Shown in pieces: positions 37,592-46,255 of a stretch of DNA of 64,000 bases (within the stretch, counting starts at the first letter, position 1; each line of letters opens with the position of its first letter). Origin of the DNA: Streptococcus anginosus subsp. whileyi MAS624 (GTDB lineage Bacteria > Bacillota > Bacilli > Lactobacillales > Streptococcaceae). The DNA is taken from NCBI RefSeq assembly GCF_000478925.1, contig NZ_AP013072.1, positions 474,501 to 538,500 on the forward strand, written 5' to 3'. The translations under genes and the position numbers were made by a program. Below the pieces are notes generated by a model. The model worked only from the letters and a program-made list of their open reading frames with translations, was not told the DNA's origin and made no database searches.

Positions 37592-38320
37592 ATGGAAAAT
37601 AACGATATTGTCTATGGTGTACATGCTGTAACCGAGGCCTTGATGGCTAATACGGGAAATAAACTTTATATTCAAGATGATCTTCGTGGGAAAAATGTTG
37701 CTCAGATGAAAGATTTGGCAGCAGAAAAAAAGGTTTCTATTTCTTGGACTACCAAAAAAACATTACAAGAAATGACAGGTGGTGCCGTTCATCAAGGTTT
37801 TGTTTTGCGTGTTTCAGAATTTGCTTATACGGATTTTGAGGCGATGTTGAAAATGGCAACTCAGGAAGACAATCCTCTGTTGCTCATTTTAGACGGTCTA
37901 ACAGATCCGCATAATTTAGGCTCTATTTTACGGACGGCTGATGCGACAAATGTTACAGGTGTCATTATTCCTAAGCATCGAGCGGTTGGTGTCACGCCGG
38001 TCGTCGCCAAGACCTCTACTGGTGCGGTGGAGCATATTCCTATTGTTCGTGTGACCAATCTCAGCCAAGCTCTGGATAAACTAAAACATGCAGGTTTTTG
38101 GATTTTTGGCACAGATATGAATGGCACCCCTTCGACTAAGTGGAATACGGCAGGTAAACTGGCTCTGATTATCGGCAATGAAGGCAAGGGCATTTCTGCT
38201 AATATTAAAAAGCAAGTTGATGAAATGCTTACCATTCCTATGAATGGACATGTGCAGAGCTTGAATGCTAGTGTGGCGGCGGCTATTCTCATGTATGAAG
38301 TGTTTAGAAATCGCCTATGA
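37592..38320 (+). CDS. rlmB: 23S rRNA (guanosine-2'-O-)-methyltransferase, TrmH family
   Basis: 242-aa SPOUT methyltransferase. N-terminal substrate-binding part (IVYGVHAVTEAL) and knot motifs LDGLTDPHNLGSILRTADA, IIGNEGKGIS and IPMNGHVQSLNASVAAAILMYE are all intact. Modifies G2251-equivalent in 23S rRNA by family precedent. Shares ATGA with the next gene. Confidence 0.93.
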   Translation: MENNDIVYGVHAVTEALMANTGNKLYIQDDLRGKNVAQMKDLAAEKKVSISWTTKKTLQEMTGGAVHQGFVLRVSEFAYTDFEAMLKMATQEDNPLLLILDGLTDPHNLGSILRTADATNVTGVIIPKHRAVGVTPVVAKTSTGAVEHIPIVRVTNLSQALDKLKHAGFWIFGTDMNGTPSTKWNTAGKLALIIGNEGKGISANIKKQVDEMLTIPMNGHVQSLNASVAAAILMYEVFRNRL

Positions 38321-38841
38321 AACGGAAAATTTTATTAGTAGATGGCTACAATATGGTAGCTTTTTGGCAAGAGACTCGTTCTTTATTTAACAAAGGGGAA
38401 TTAGACGTAGCACGAACCATTCTGCTCAACAAACTTAGTAATTACGCTAGTTTTGAGCAATTGGAAATTATCTGTGTGTTTGATGCGCAGTATATGCCGG
38501 GAGTTCGCCAGACTTATGATGAGTTTAATGTTACGGTTGTGTTCACTGAGGAAGAAGAAACAGCAGACGATTACATTGAGCGTTTGGCAACTGATCTCAA
38601 CAATCCTAGAAATCAGGTATCTGTGGCAACGAGCGACTTAAATGAGCAGTGGACTGTCTTTGCTCAAGGGGCTTTGCGTGTTTCGGCTCGTGAACTAGAA
38701 AAACGAGTAGCTGTTACAAAGTCGGATCTGAATCAAATGAGTCAACAGCTTCAAATGGGAAAACCACCTTTGCGTCCTATGGACAATCCAACCTTGCGCG
38801 ATTTACAGAAAATGATGGAGAAAAAGAAAGATGACTTTTAA
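38317..38841 (+). CDS. rae1: NYN-domain (YacP/Rae1-like) ribonuclease
   Basis: 174-aa PIN-like protein: ILLVDGYNMVAFW, VFDAQY and TADDYIERLA hold the acidic residues of the NYN fold. B. subtilis Rae1 cuts mRNA in the ribosomal A site. Overlaps rlmB by 4 bases (ATGA) and degV by 11. The rlmB-YacP pairing is standard in Firmicutes. Confidence 0.85.
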   Translation: MKRKILLVDGYNMVAFWQETRSLFNKGELDVARTILLNKLSNYASFEQLEIICVFDAQYMPGVRQTYDEFNVTVVFTEEEETADDYIERLATDLNNPRNQVSVATSDLNEQWTVFAQGALRVSARELEKRVAVTKSDLNQMSQQLQMGKPPLRPMDNPTLRDLQKMMEKKKDDF

Positions 38842-39700
38842 AATTTTAACGGATTCAACCGCAGACCTTCCAGAAAGCTGGGCTTTGGAAAATGATGTTC
38901 AAATCCTTGGCTTGACTATTCAGTTGGACGGGACAACTTATGAAACGGTCGGGGATAAGAAACTGACGAGTGAGCAGCTCCTCTCTAAAATGGAAGCAGG
39001 GAGCCAGCCAACAACCAGCCAAATCAATGTCGGTCAGTTTGAAGATATCTTTCGTGGTTACGCTGAAATCGGTATGCCAGTTCTTTATATTGCGTTTGCT
39101 TCAGTCTTGTCAGGAACTTATCAGAGTGCGGTCATGGCACGGGATATGGTTTTAGAAGATTTTCCAGAAGCGGTTATCCGGATTATTGATACCAAGGCTG
39201 CGTCTATGGGAGAAGGTCTTTTGGTGATGAAAGCGGTGGAAGCGAAAGCTGCCGGTCAAAGTTTGGAACAGATAGTTGCTTTGATAGAATCTTTAGTGCC
39301 AAAAGTAAAAACGTATTTTCTAGTAGATGACCTAAACCATCTTATGCGTGGTGGACGAATTTCAAAGACCGCAGCTCTCATGGGAAGTTTAGTCAATATT
39401 AAGCCGATTATTGCTGTGAAAGCCGATGGTAGGCTGGATTCTGTGGCTAAAGTTCGTGGAAAGAAAAAGGCTCATGCTGAAGTGGTGCGCATGACCTTGG
39501 AAGATATTGCCGATCCGCGCGTGGTAATCGCCTATGCAGGATCAGATAGTCAGGAAGTAGCACGAACTCTCAAAGATCAGCTTCTTGCCTCCGAACAAGT
39601 CAATGATGTTTTTATCTTGCCATTAGGTCCCGTTATTGCCACCCACACTGGTCCTGGAACTTTGGGCCTATTCAGTATTGCCTATGAAAATCAAGATTAA
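38831..39700 (+). CDS. degV: DegV-family fatty-acid-binding protein
   Basis: 289-aa member of the DegV/FakB fold: FKILTDSTADLPESW opening, TSQINVGQF, SVLSGTYQSA and the HTGPGTLGLF end. Such proteins present a bound fatty acid to FakA kinase. Which FakB type it is cannot be read here. End of the rlmB operon. Confidence 0.88.
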   Translation: MTFKILTDSTADLPESWALENDVQILGLTIQLDGTTYETVGDKKLTSEQLLSKMEAGSQPTTSQINVGQFEDIFRGYAEIGMPVLYIAFASVLSGTYQSAVMARDMVLEDFPEAVIRIIDTKAASMGEGLLVMKAVEAKAAGQSLEQIVALIESLVPKVKTYFLVDDLNHLMRGGRISKTAALMGSLVNIKPIIAVKADGRLDSVAKVRGKKKAHAEVVRMTLEDIADPRVVIAYAGSDSQEVARTLKDQLLASEQVNDVFILPLGPVIATHTGPGTLGLFSIAYENQD

Positions 39701-39742
39701 GCGAAATGAAACCGTTCTTTCATAAATAATTTATCAAATATA

Positions 39743-39772
39743 TTGACTTTTACCCCTAAAATTTGGTATGAT
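39743..39772 (+). promoter_or_regulatory. Promoter of rplM-rpsI
   Basis: TTGACT (39743-39748), 18-base spacer, TATGAT (39767-39772). Confidence 0.7.
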
Positions 39773-39778
39773 AGTAAA

Positions 39779-39870
39779 CGGTATTGTTTACCCCATTTGT
39801 AAGGCCCCGGAACCTTCCAAATAACTTGCGGACCGGAACATCCGCCTTGTAAACAAAAACGATATTCATA
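39779..39870 (+). promoter_or_regulatory. L13 leader-type structured 5' UTR
   Basis: TTGTTTAC (39784-39791) can pair with GTAAACAA (39849-39856), enclosing a GC-rich arm that includes GGCCCCGG and CCGGAACATCCGCC. Position before rplM and this compact fold match the known L13 leader class of Firmicutes, believed to let L13 repress its own operon. Confidence 0.7.
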
Positions 39871-39881
39871 TAGGAGAAATC

Positions 39882-40328
39882 ATGAACAAAACAACATACA
39901 TGGCTAAGCCAGGTGAAGTTGAACGTAAATGGTATGTAGTAGACGCTACTGATGTACCTCTTGGACGCCTTTCTGCTGTTGTAGCAAGCGTACTTCGTGG
40001 AAAAAATAAACCAACTTTCACACCTCATACTGATACAGGTGACTTTGTGATTGTTATCAATGCTGAAAAAGTAAAATTAACTGGTAAAAAGGCAACTGAT
40101 AAAGTTTACTACACTCACTCAATGTATCCAGGTGGATTGAAATCAATTACTGCTGGTGAACTCCGTTCTAAGAACGCTGTTCGCTTGATTGAGAAATCAG
40201 TTAAGGGTATGCTTCCACACAATACTCTTGGCCGTGCTCAAGGTATGAAATTGAAAGTATTTGTAGGTGCTGAGCACACTCATGCTGCACAACAACCAGA
40301 AGTTCTTGATATTTCAGGACTTATCTAA
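39882..40328 (+). CDS. rplM: Ribosomal protein L13
   Basis: 148-aa 50S protein; canonical [24 protein letters not shown] and [18 protein letters not shown] stretches. AGGAG upstream. Co-transcribed with rpsI 19 bases behind. Confidence 0.98.
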   Translation: MNKTTYMAKPGEVERKWYVVDATDVPLGRLSAVVASVLRGKNKPTFTPHTDTGDFVIVINAEKVKLTGKKATDKVYYTHSMYPGGLKSITAGELRSKNAVRLIEKSVKGMLPHNTLGRAQGMKLKVFVGAEHTHAAQQPEVLDISGLI

Positions 40329-40347
40329 GGAAAGGAACAAATAAGCT

Positions 40348-40740
40348 ATGTCACAAGCACAATATGCAGGTACTGGACGTCGTAAAAACGCTGTTGCACG
40401 CGTTCGCCTTGTTCCAGGAACTGGTAAAATTACTGTAAACAAAAAAGATGTTGAAGAATATATCCCACATGCTGATCTTCGCCTTGTCATCAACCAACCA
40501 TTCGCAGTTACTTCAACTGTTGGTCAATACGATGTTCTCGTAAACGTTCTCGGTGGTGGCTACGCTGGTCAAGCAGGAGCTATCCGTCACGGTATCGCCC
40601 GTGCCCTTCTTCAAGTAGACCCAGACTTCCGCGACTCACTCAAACGCGCTGGTCTTCTTACACGTGATGCCCGTATGGTAGAACGTAAGAAACCAGGTCT
40701 TAAGAAAGCTCGTAAAGCTAGCCAGTTCTCAAAACGTTAA
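40348..40740 (+). CDS. rpsI: Ribosomal protein S9, integration target of a mobile element
   Basis: 130-aa 30S protein ending [12 protein letters not shown], whose tail reaches the P-site tRNA. The product is complete, but its last codons lie in the left attachment repeat (40694-40743) of the element that follows, so the 3' end was probably supplied by the element at insertion. The second copy of these codons at 56559-56602 encodes the same ending with different codons for Ser and Gln. Confidence 0.97.
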   Translation: MSQAQYAGTGRRKNAVARVRLVPGTGKITVNKKDVEEYIPHADLRLVINQPFAVTSTVGQYDVLVNVLGGGYAGQAGAIRHGIARALLQVDPDFRDSLKRAGLLTRDARMVERKKPGLKKARKASQFSKR

Positions 40741-40743
40741 GAA
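40694..40743 (+). repeat. Left attachment site (attL) in rpsI 3' end
   Basis: 26 identical bases (40694-40719 = 56559-56584), then a 6-base block with 4 differences, then 18 identical bases (40726-40743 = 56591-56608). rpsI is a known insertion site for streptococcal ICEs and IMEs. Similarity continues past the core into the terminator and integrase end. Confidence 0.9.
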
Positions 40744-40766
40744 ACGGCTACAATACAGACTTTACA

Positions 40767-40800
40767 ACACTTCATGGTTCACACCATGGGGTGTTTTTTT
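40767..40800 (+). terminator. Terminator of rplM-rpsI
   Basis: 12-bp stem with two G-T pairs (40767-40778, 40783-40794), TCAC loop and six T. A close copy follows the right att site (about 56632-56667). Confidence 0.9.
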
Positions 40801-40849
40801 GATGTTTTTTAGCAAAATTCACACCACTTTTCACACCAAATTCACACCA
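40778..40849. repeat. Four TTCACACCA repeats near attL (candidate integrase arm sites)
   Basis: TTCACACCA starts at 40778, 40818, 40830 and 40841; the last three are spaced 12 and 11 bases, about one helical turn. Copies also lie near the right end (56442, 56643, 56694). Arm-type binding sites for the integrase N-terminal domain in Tn916-like elements are short direct repeats in this position. The first copy overlaps the terminator loop. Confidence 0.5.
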
Positions 40850-42124
40850 TTATTTTTTAAGGTTGCGATAGGCAATTTCTCCAACAGCCATTGGAACGAC
40901 ATTTGAAGTATTAACATAAGTTTTGGTAGTAAAGGTGTCGCTATGTGTTAGAGCTTCTGAGATGGCTTCTAATGATGTTCCTGCTTGTTTAGCTAAAGTT
41001 GCTCCTGTGTGGCGTAGCTTATGCGGTGTAGCGTGTGTCAGCCCCTTGTGTCGGCGTTTGACAGACTTCATCTTGTTATTGAGGTAATCAGCGTGTAAAG
41101 GGCTATTAACATTCCCTTTCATGTCAATATAGGTAAACACATATTGTTCATTAGATTGAATAATACCAAATTTTGCTAGTTCGGTTTTTTGTTGTTTTTT
41201 CCAAGATAGAAGTAAATCAGCTAATTCAGTTGGGATTTGGAAAGTTGTTTTCTTGTTTCCTTTGGTGGATTTTGGATTTTTATATTTATCTAAGGCCTGT
41301 ATTAACTGAATTTCTTGTTTGTTAATATCAATGTGTTTCCATTGAAGAGCGTAGCTTTCAGACTTTCTATCTCCTAAAAAGAAAGTGGTGAAGAATAGAA
41401 CGTAGTCTTTGAATAAGAGTTTACCGTTTTCCAAGTCTTCCTCAAATGCGGTAAACCACGCCTGTAGCTCTGCTTGTGATAGGTATAAGTCTTCATCGTT
41501 TTTGGCTTCTTGTAGCTTGATTTTCTTAGTTGCTTTGATTCGTCTGATAGTTTTTGAAATGCGGTTAGTTTCTATATATTCCAATTCTTAAGCCCAGTCA
41601 AAGATAGAATTAACATAGCTTCTAATGGCCTTGAAGTTTGCATATTCTTCTGCTTTTTGGGTTAATAGATTCAAAACAACTTGCTTGTTCTGGTTGAGAA
41701 AATCAATAGAATAATTTCCAAGTATAGGTAGGATATGTTTTCTAAAGACAATTTCTGTTCCGTCAATTGTTGCTTGTGACGGTGGTTTTAAGGTTGAGGT
41801 TGTCTGCCCTACCTTGTAGGATTCCCACCACACTTGATGATAAAACTCTTTGAATTGTATAGAACCAGTTCTTTCAAGTTGTGAAGTAGAATCGCCACTT
41901 AGAATTTTATCTATTTTATTTTGTAGTTCGAGTTCATATTTTTTAGCCTCACTCCTTAACTTGAAGCGTTTTTCTATCGCTTTTTTATCAATTCCAAGAG
42001 AAGTTTTGACTTCTTCAGGAATATAGATTCGTAAGCGATAAGTTCCATTTTTGGTTTTTTTAATTGACATAGTATTCTCCTCGTGAATTGAGCTAGAAAA
42101 ATACCGTGATTTTATTATAAACAA
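40850..42124 (-). pseudogene. int: Tyrosine integrase with a single in-frame stop codon
   Basis: Two open pieces (42124-41588 and 41584-40850) lie in the same frame, separated only by TAA at 41588-41590. Read through, they give one integrase of about 424 residues: N-terminal DNA-binding part (KTKNGTYRLRIYIPEEV), SAM-like core-binding domain, and a catalytic domain with Arg in GDRKSESYALQW, HKLRHTGATLA, LTHSD and the Tyr nucleophile in TKTYVNTS. A TTG just after the stop could restart the C-terminal piece. Without suppression the enzyme would lack either DNA arm binding or catalysis. Transcribed towards attL, as usual. Confidence 0.88.
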
Positions 42125-42139
42125 ACCACGGCAAAATTT

Positions 42140-42400
42140 CTACTGTTTTTGCATCCAACGATTGATTTCATTTTTATCAAATCGAACAGTCTTTCCTATA
42201 CGAATTGTTGGTAATCCTTTTTGAATCCAACTATCGAGAGTATTGTTAGAAATTCCTAAGTAAATACAAGTTTGTTGTTTATTTAAAAACGGACTTTCGA
42301 GATTGCTATTGTTTAGTCTGTTTTCAATTTCTTGTTTGATTAAATCGGATATTAAAAGCTGTATTTGATGTATTTGCTCGTCTGGTAAAATGACTTGCAT
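42140..42400 (-). CDS. xis: Excisionase-like HTH protein
   Basis: 86 aa. A MerR/HTH_17-type fold at residues 38-86 (FLNKQQTCIYLGISNNTLDS, then WIQKGLPTIRIGKTVRF, ending NEINRWMQKQ). Such small proteins steer tyrosine integrases to excision or regulate the module. Position 15 bases upstream of the integrase start fits. Direct proof of excisionase activity cannot be read from sequence. Confidence 0.75.
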   Translation of the reverse strand: MQVILPDEQIHQIQLLISDLIKQEIENRLNNSNLESPFLNKQQTCIYLGISNNTLDSWIQKGLPTIRIGKTVRFDKNEINRWMQKQ

Positions 42401-42463
42401 GCTGTCACCTCTTGTATATTATTTAGTATTTTGAGATAATAGCAACAACAGAAGTAGTTGTTA

Positions 42464-43834
42464 CTATTTTTGTTGAATGTTTTGGTTATCATTGTTGGTT
42501 TGGTCGCTAGCGTTGATAACCTTTTTTGTTGTATTCCATTGCATGTTTCGGATTACTGTTTTGACTAAATGGTCTAGAGCATTGTTTTTTGTATATTGCT
42601 CTACTTCTGAAAAACAATAGGAATGATATCTAGGTTCATACCAAGGATTACTAGAAGTTGTATCAGTTTTTTTAGATTTTATGGGTAAGGACAACCAAAA
42701 AGAATCATTGATAGTCAATAAGTAATCAATACGTCGAATAAATTGACCTAAATCTTCGCCGATATTACCTTTGGAAGCTTCGAAAAAGCTGACTGGTTTC
42801 TTAGTACTTGTAATGATGATGACTTTTGCTGAGCCCATCTTATTGTGATATCTTGCAGAGATAGGGCTAATCATATAAGGGTCTAGTAATTTCAACCAAT
42901 CTGATACCGTTAAACTATCTCCTCTGATATCATCTAAGAATAAAATATCCTGCCCGTTATATTCATCAAAAGCATTTGTGGAAGCTGTTACACAAGTATC
43001 CCAATTTTGTCCAAATTTTAAAGACACTTTTTGTAGAATTCGAATGAGCTGTTTACTTATTGTTGTTTTTCCAATACCGCTATCAGCAGTGATAAAAATG
43101 ACTGTTTTTTTAAACTCACCATTTTCAAGTTCTGAAATGGTCTTATAGCTTTTTCGTTCACTAGATGTATCCAGTGCTTCGTTTATTTTTCGCTTATGTT
43201 GTCCATAAATGGCGTAATATTCATCTGTTAGCATGATATTACTTTTGGTGATTTCACCAGAAAGAATTTTTTCAATTAACCAATCAACGCTAAGAGCTGT
43301 TTCTTTTGCTTTTTTAGTTGCCCTCCCCTTCATCCAAGTTTCCATACTTCTATTGTAGACACTAAGATAATCTTCCCCCAATAAGGTTACGACTTCATCA
43401 GGAGAATATTGGAACTTACTTTCATCTTTAGCATGAACTAGATAGGCTAAACAGTTGTCATAACCGTATCGTCCAGATTTCAATTTTTCCAAGTATTGTG
43501 GCTCTATACCAATAGCAAGAGCGATTTTGCTGAGAGAAGCACCTTTTTCGAATTTGAATAAAAAATGGATATGTTCTGCTTTTTTCTCTGTTACATTTTT
43601 CATTTCGTCTTGATTCCACACGGTTATTTCATCTTTATCATGCTTGATACCGTAAGCTTCTTTTACGCTTATATTTTCATTATTCAGTTTATCAACGACA
43701 ACTTGTAGTAGAGGTTTACAGTTCCCATCTCGTGCTAGCTTAATAGGAGTTTTATCTTCCCATGTTTCCCAGTATGTATCCTCTAATTGTTGTACAAGCA
43801 TAATAGCTGTGAGATTAGCTTCTTTTTTTACCAT
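42464..43834 (-). CDS. Rep-type HUH endonuclease-helicase, probable non-canonical IME relaxase
   Basis: 456 aa. N-terminal rolling-circle initiator domain (Rep_2 type): HIHFLFKF near residues 87-94 supplies the HUH motif and CLAYLVHAKDESKFQYS near 128-144 the catalytic Tyr. C-terminal superfamily 3 helicase domain (RNA_helicase type): Walker A TADSGIGKTT near 245 and Walker B ILFLDDI near 290. Rep_2-helicase proteins paired with TcpA coupling proteins are a known class of mobilisation proteins in streptococcal IMEs. An alternative is plasmid-like replication of the excised circle. Both may hold. Confidence 0.8.
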   Translation of the reverse strand: MVKKEANLTAIMLVQQLEDTYWETWEDKTPIKLARDGNCKPLLQVVVDKLNNENISVKEAYGIKHDKDEITVWNQDEMKNVTEKKAEHIHFLFKFEKGASLSKIALAIGIEPQYLEKLKSGRYGYDNCLAYLVHAKDESKFQYSPDEVVTLLGEDYLSVYNRSMETWMKGRATKKAKETALSVDWLIEKILSGEITKSNIMLTDEYYAIYGQHKRKINEALDTSSERKSYKTISELENGEFKKTVIFITADSGIGKTTISKQLIRILQKVSLKFGQNWDTCVTASTNAFDEYNGQDILFLDDIRGDSLTVSDWLKLLDPYMISPISARYHNKMGSAKVIIITSTKKPVSFFEASKGNIGEDLGQFIRRIDYLLTINDSFWLSLPIKSKKTDTTSSNPWYEPRYHSYCFSEVEQYTKNNALDHLVKTVIRNMQWNTTKKVINASDQTNNDNQNIQQK

Positions 43835-43878
43835 AATAAGGATTTTTCCTTTCTAATTATTCTTCTAACTATTCTACT

Positions 43879-44100
43879 GCTAAATCAAGTTTTTTGATTT
43901 TGAAACACTCTCAAAAAATCTTGATTTAGCTAGTTTTTTTGATATGCCCGGCACTCGACAAGCCCAGTGCCGGGCAGGCGTAAGAATAGTTGAAATTAAA
44001 ATTTGTTTCAGCTTTTCAAGCTGACCGACCTCGTGACCCGTCGGCTGCGTCAGGAGTCCCTATTTAGATAAGGTAAACTTTGCTAATCTTATCTAAATAG
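43879..44100. other. Candidate oriT / origin: three successive inverted repeats
   Basis: The 280-base gap between the Rep-type gene and the coupling-protein gene holds three dyads: 43879-43897 with 43911-43930 (one bulge), a perfect 10-bp GC hairpin at 43946-43955/43966-43975 with a 10-base loop, and a perfect 13-bp dyad at 44060-44072/44088-44100. The GC hairpin stands out in AT-rich surroundings and resembles the nick-site hairpins of rolling-circle origins. No gene fits here. Confidence 0.5.
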
Positions 44101-44114
44101 AGATTAAATATACT

Positions 44115-45461
44115 TTATTCTTCGAACCAAGGTGTCTCAAAAAAATGTGGTTCGTTTTCCCATTTACGCCCACTTCCGACAAACCTTGCCAGCCCTTGCC
44201 CTTTCCCATATGCACGCTTCGGCATGTCAGCGAAACCAGACATTAGATATTTACGCTCATCAGCGGAATCAGCTGCGCCACCCAACATAATCACCGCATC
44301 GGAGCAGTTGACGCGAGCTAGAGAGGGGAGAAATCCCTCTTTTGTAGCAAATTGGCTAATAGCTATGATATGTATTCCAGCAGAACCACCAGTAGCAGAT
44401 AGACGGTTGATAGCAGTATTCCAGCGTGAAGTGAGTTTAAGGCTTTTATCCACTTTATCCAATGACTCAAGAGAGGCGTTTAGGTTTCCTAGTTCATCGA
44501 AGAACAGTCCTATATCAGGCATATTTTCCATTTCTAGATACTTTTCTTTGTTAGCTTCGTTGATTTCAGCCAGTCGTTTGTCCATTACAGTGCACCAATA
44601 CTCTGCACGCTCCACAATTTTGATAGGGTCTGATTGCCATTTAAACTCTTTAACATATCGGTCGAATTTAGCTGAATTATATTCTACTATCCATTCTTGT
44701 AGTGACATTAGATGCGCTATGTATCGACCAGCCAAGACAGATTTCCCTGCTCTAGTACGAGCAATTATAGATATCATAGGTGTAATGTCAGAATGCCAAA
44801 TAAGGTCTTTAGATAAGCGTATGGAGTGTTTGTTTTCACATACCAGACTGTTCAAGGAGTCCTTGTTTCTGACAGTTAATCGTTGAGAAGTCAACACATC
44901 TTCAAAATAAAATATGATAAAACTATCTCCGACAGATAATTCAGAACTCACAACTGCAAATCTTTGATATGTACCTGCTAAGATTCCAGATACACGTTGT
45001 TCGAACTTTTCACGGTTAGCACGTTCCCAGTTTGCAATGTTTTCAATAGCGATATATCCATTTGATAGGTCTTCATCAACCCATACATGTATCTCAGGCA
45101 TTTCATCGCCAAAACGTGTTGAATTCGATAGTTTGAGTACATCTGTAATTTGTTTGTCGTTAAACAATCGCTTTAGTTTTTTTGCTAGCTTTTGGGATTG
45201 AATAGACATAGCAGGTATAGAAATTGTTGACACTTCTTCACGTTTAAGATATGTATAGATAGATAAAACGATTGATAATAGAGTGCAAGTCAAAAAAAAT
45301 AATGATGGCTTCTCAAAGAATTTTGAAATAAAAAGATGAGAATTTAGAGCTAGTATACAAATAAGATAACACATAGCAGAAAACATCAAACTTATCAAAG
45401 AAAATTGATAACCTTGAAATTTACTGTTTGATTGTCGTTTGATTCTTCTGTATTTACGCAT
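44115..45461 (-). CDS. TcpA/FtsK-like coupling protein
   Basis: About 448 aa from ATG 45461, which overlaps the previous stop (ATGCGTAA); a longer in-frame start at 45557 would overlap the upstream gene by 100 bases. Two membrane spans near the N-terminus (about 20-40 and 52-72), Walker A ARTRAGKS near 232, and Walker B IGLFFDELGNL near 315. FtsK/SpoIIIE-type ATPase that would deliver relaxase-bound DNA to a helper secretion channel. Usual for this IME family. Confidence 0.83.
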   Translation of the reverse strand: MRKYRRIKRQSNSKFQGYQFSLISLMFSAMCYLICILALNSHLFISKFFEKPSLFFLTCTLLSIVLSIYTYLKREEVSTISIPAMSIQSQKLAKKLKRLFNDKQITDVLKLSNSTRFGDEMPEIHVWVDEDLSNGYIAIENIANWERANREKFEQRVSGILAGTYQRFAVVSSELSVGDSFIIFYFEDVLTSQRLTVRNKDSLNSLVCENKHSIRLSKDLIWHSDITPMISIIARTRAGKSVLAGRYIAHLMSLQEWIVEYNSAKFDRYVKEFKWQSDPIKIVERAEYWCTVMDKRLAEINEANKEKYLEMENMPDIGLFFDELGNLNASLESLDKVDKSLKLTSRWNTAINRLSATGGSAGIHIIAISQFATKEGFLPSLARVNCSDAVIMLGGAADSADERKYLMSGFADMPKRAYGKGQGLARFVGSGRKWENEPHFFETPWFEE

Positions 45462-45801
45462 TACGTTGAACCACGCTAACGGAATCAGCCGAATACCAAC
45501 CAATGCCGTTATTGGTTGCACCACCACGGACATTTCGGAATTGAAGAACAGTACCAAATTTGACTTCCACTTGATTCGGTGCTTTAATTGTGTATTCTAA
45601 ATCATTGTTAGTATCAACTACTGAATACTTAAATTTATTACCCACCTCTTCAATAGAACCAGTAGAAAGAACGTTGAGAACAGGGACAACATCAGTTGTA
45701 TATTTATTACCAGTTTTTTCACTGACCATTACTTTAGATTGTGTTTTTTGCTTGAGAACTTCCTCTAAAGTTTTAATCCAAGTTGTTTTAGACACTTTCA
45801 T
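45454..45801 (-). CDS. Small protein of the mobilisation operon, unknown
   Basis: 115-116 aa, predicted mostly beta (YTIKAPNQVEVKFGTVLQF, later NGIGWYSADSVSVVQ). Weakly recalls the DUF961-like small proteins that precede coupling genes in Tn916-type elements, but I would not assign it. Its start overlaps the previous gene (AAAGGGGGTGATG) and its end overlaps the coupling-protein start, so the three are translationally coupled. Confidence 0.65.
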   Translation of the reverse strand: MKVSKTTWIKTLEEVLKQKTQSKVMVSEKTGNKYTTDVVPVLNVLSTGSIEEVGNKFKYSVVDTNNDLEYTIKAPNQVEVKFGTVLQFRNVRGGATNNGIGWYSADSVSVVQRNA

Positions 45802-46057
45802 CACCCCCTTTCAGTGTTGCTTGTTCTAAAACTGTTATTAGAGAATTAAACAAATATGTATCATAAGTTTGTAAATAATTAACCAAGAAATGCCATTTGG
45901 AAGGCAGATTATCAGTTAGATATTGACACTTGACATAATTATTATAATCTACTAACATGGTCCGATACGATCGATACAATTTTTCGAAATATTGAAATTC
46001 ATTATAATTAGATTTAGTTTGAATCCATATCACAAATTTTGTAACTTTATTATTCAT
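45788..46057 (-). CDS. Small protein heading the mobilisation operon, unknown
   Basis: 89 aa, rich in Tyr, Asn and Leu, helical, no motif recognised. First gene of the leftward operon. Overlaps the next start by 14 bases. The region upstream (46058-46255) is AT-rich, has TTGATATAATA-like -10 sequences, and holds two copies of TTGCGTTTTT (about 46139 and 46218). Confidence 0.55.
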   Translation of the reverse strand: MNNKVTKFVIWIQTKSNYNEFQYFEKLYRSYRTMLVDYNNYVKCQYLTDNLPSKWHFLVNYLQTYDTYLFNSLITVLEQATLKGGDESV

Positions 46058-46255
46058 AACTTTAGTATTGAATGCCTTTCTTTCTTTTATTTATTAGACG
46101 ATTTTCTCGTTTAATATGCTTTAATTATATAACGTAAATTGCGTTTTTACAGTTTATTTGATATAATATTTAAAGAGATAAAACAACTATATAACAATGA
46201 TTTGTTTATAGAATATATTGCGTTTTTCTTTTGTTTTTGATAAATTGCAAGAATA

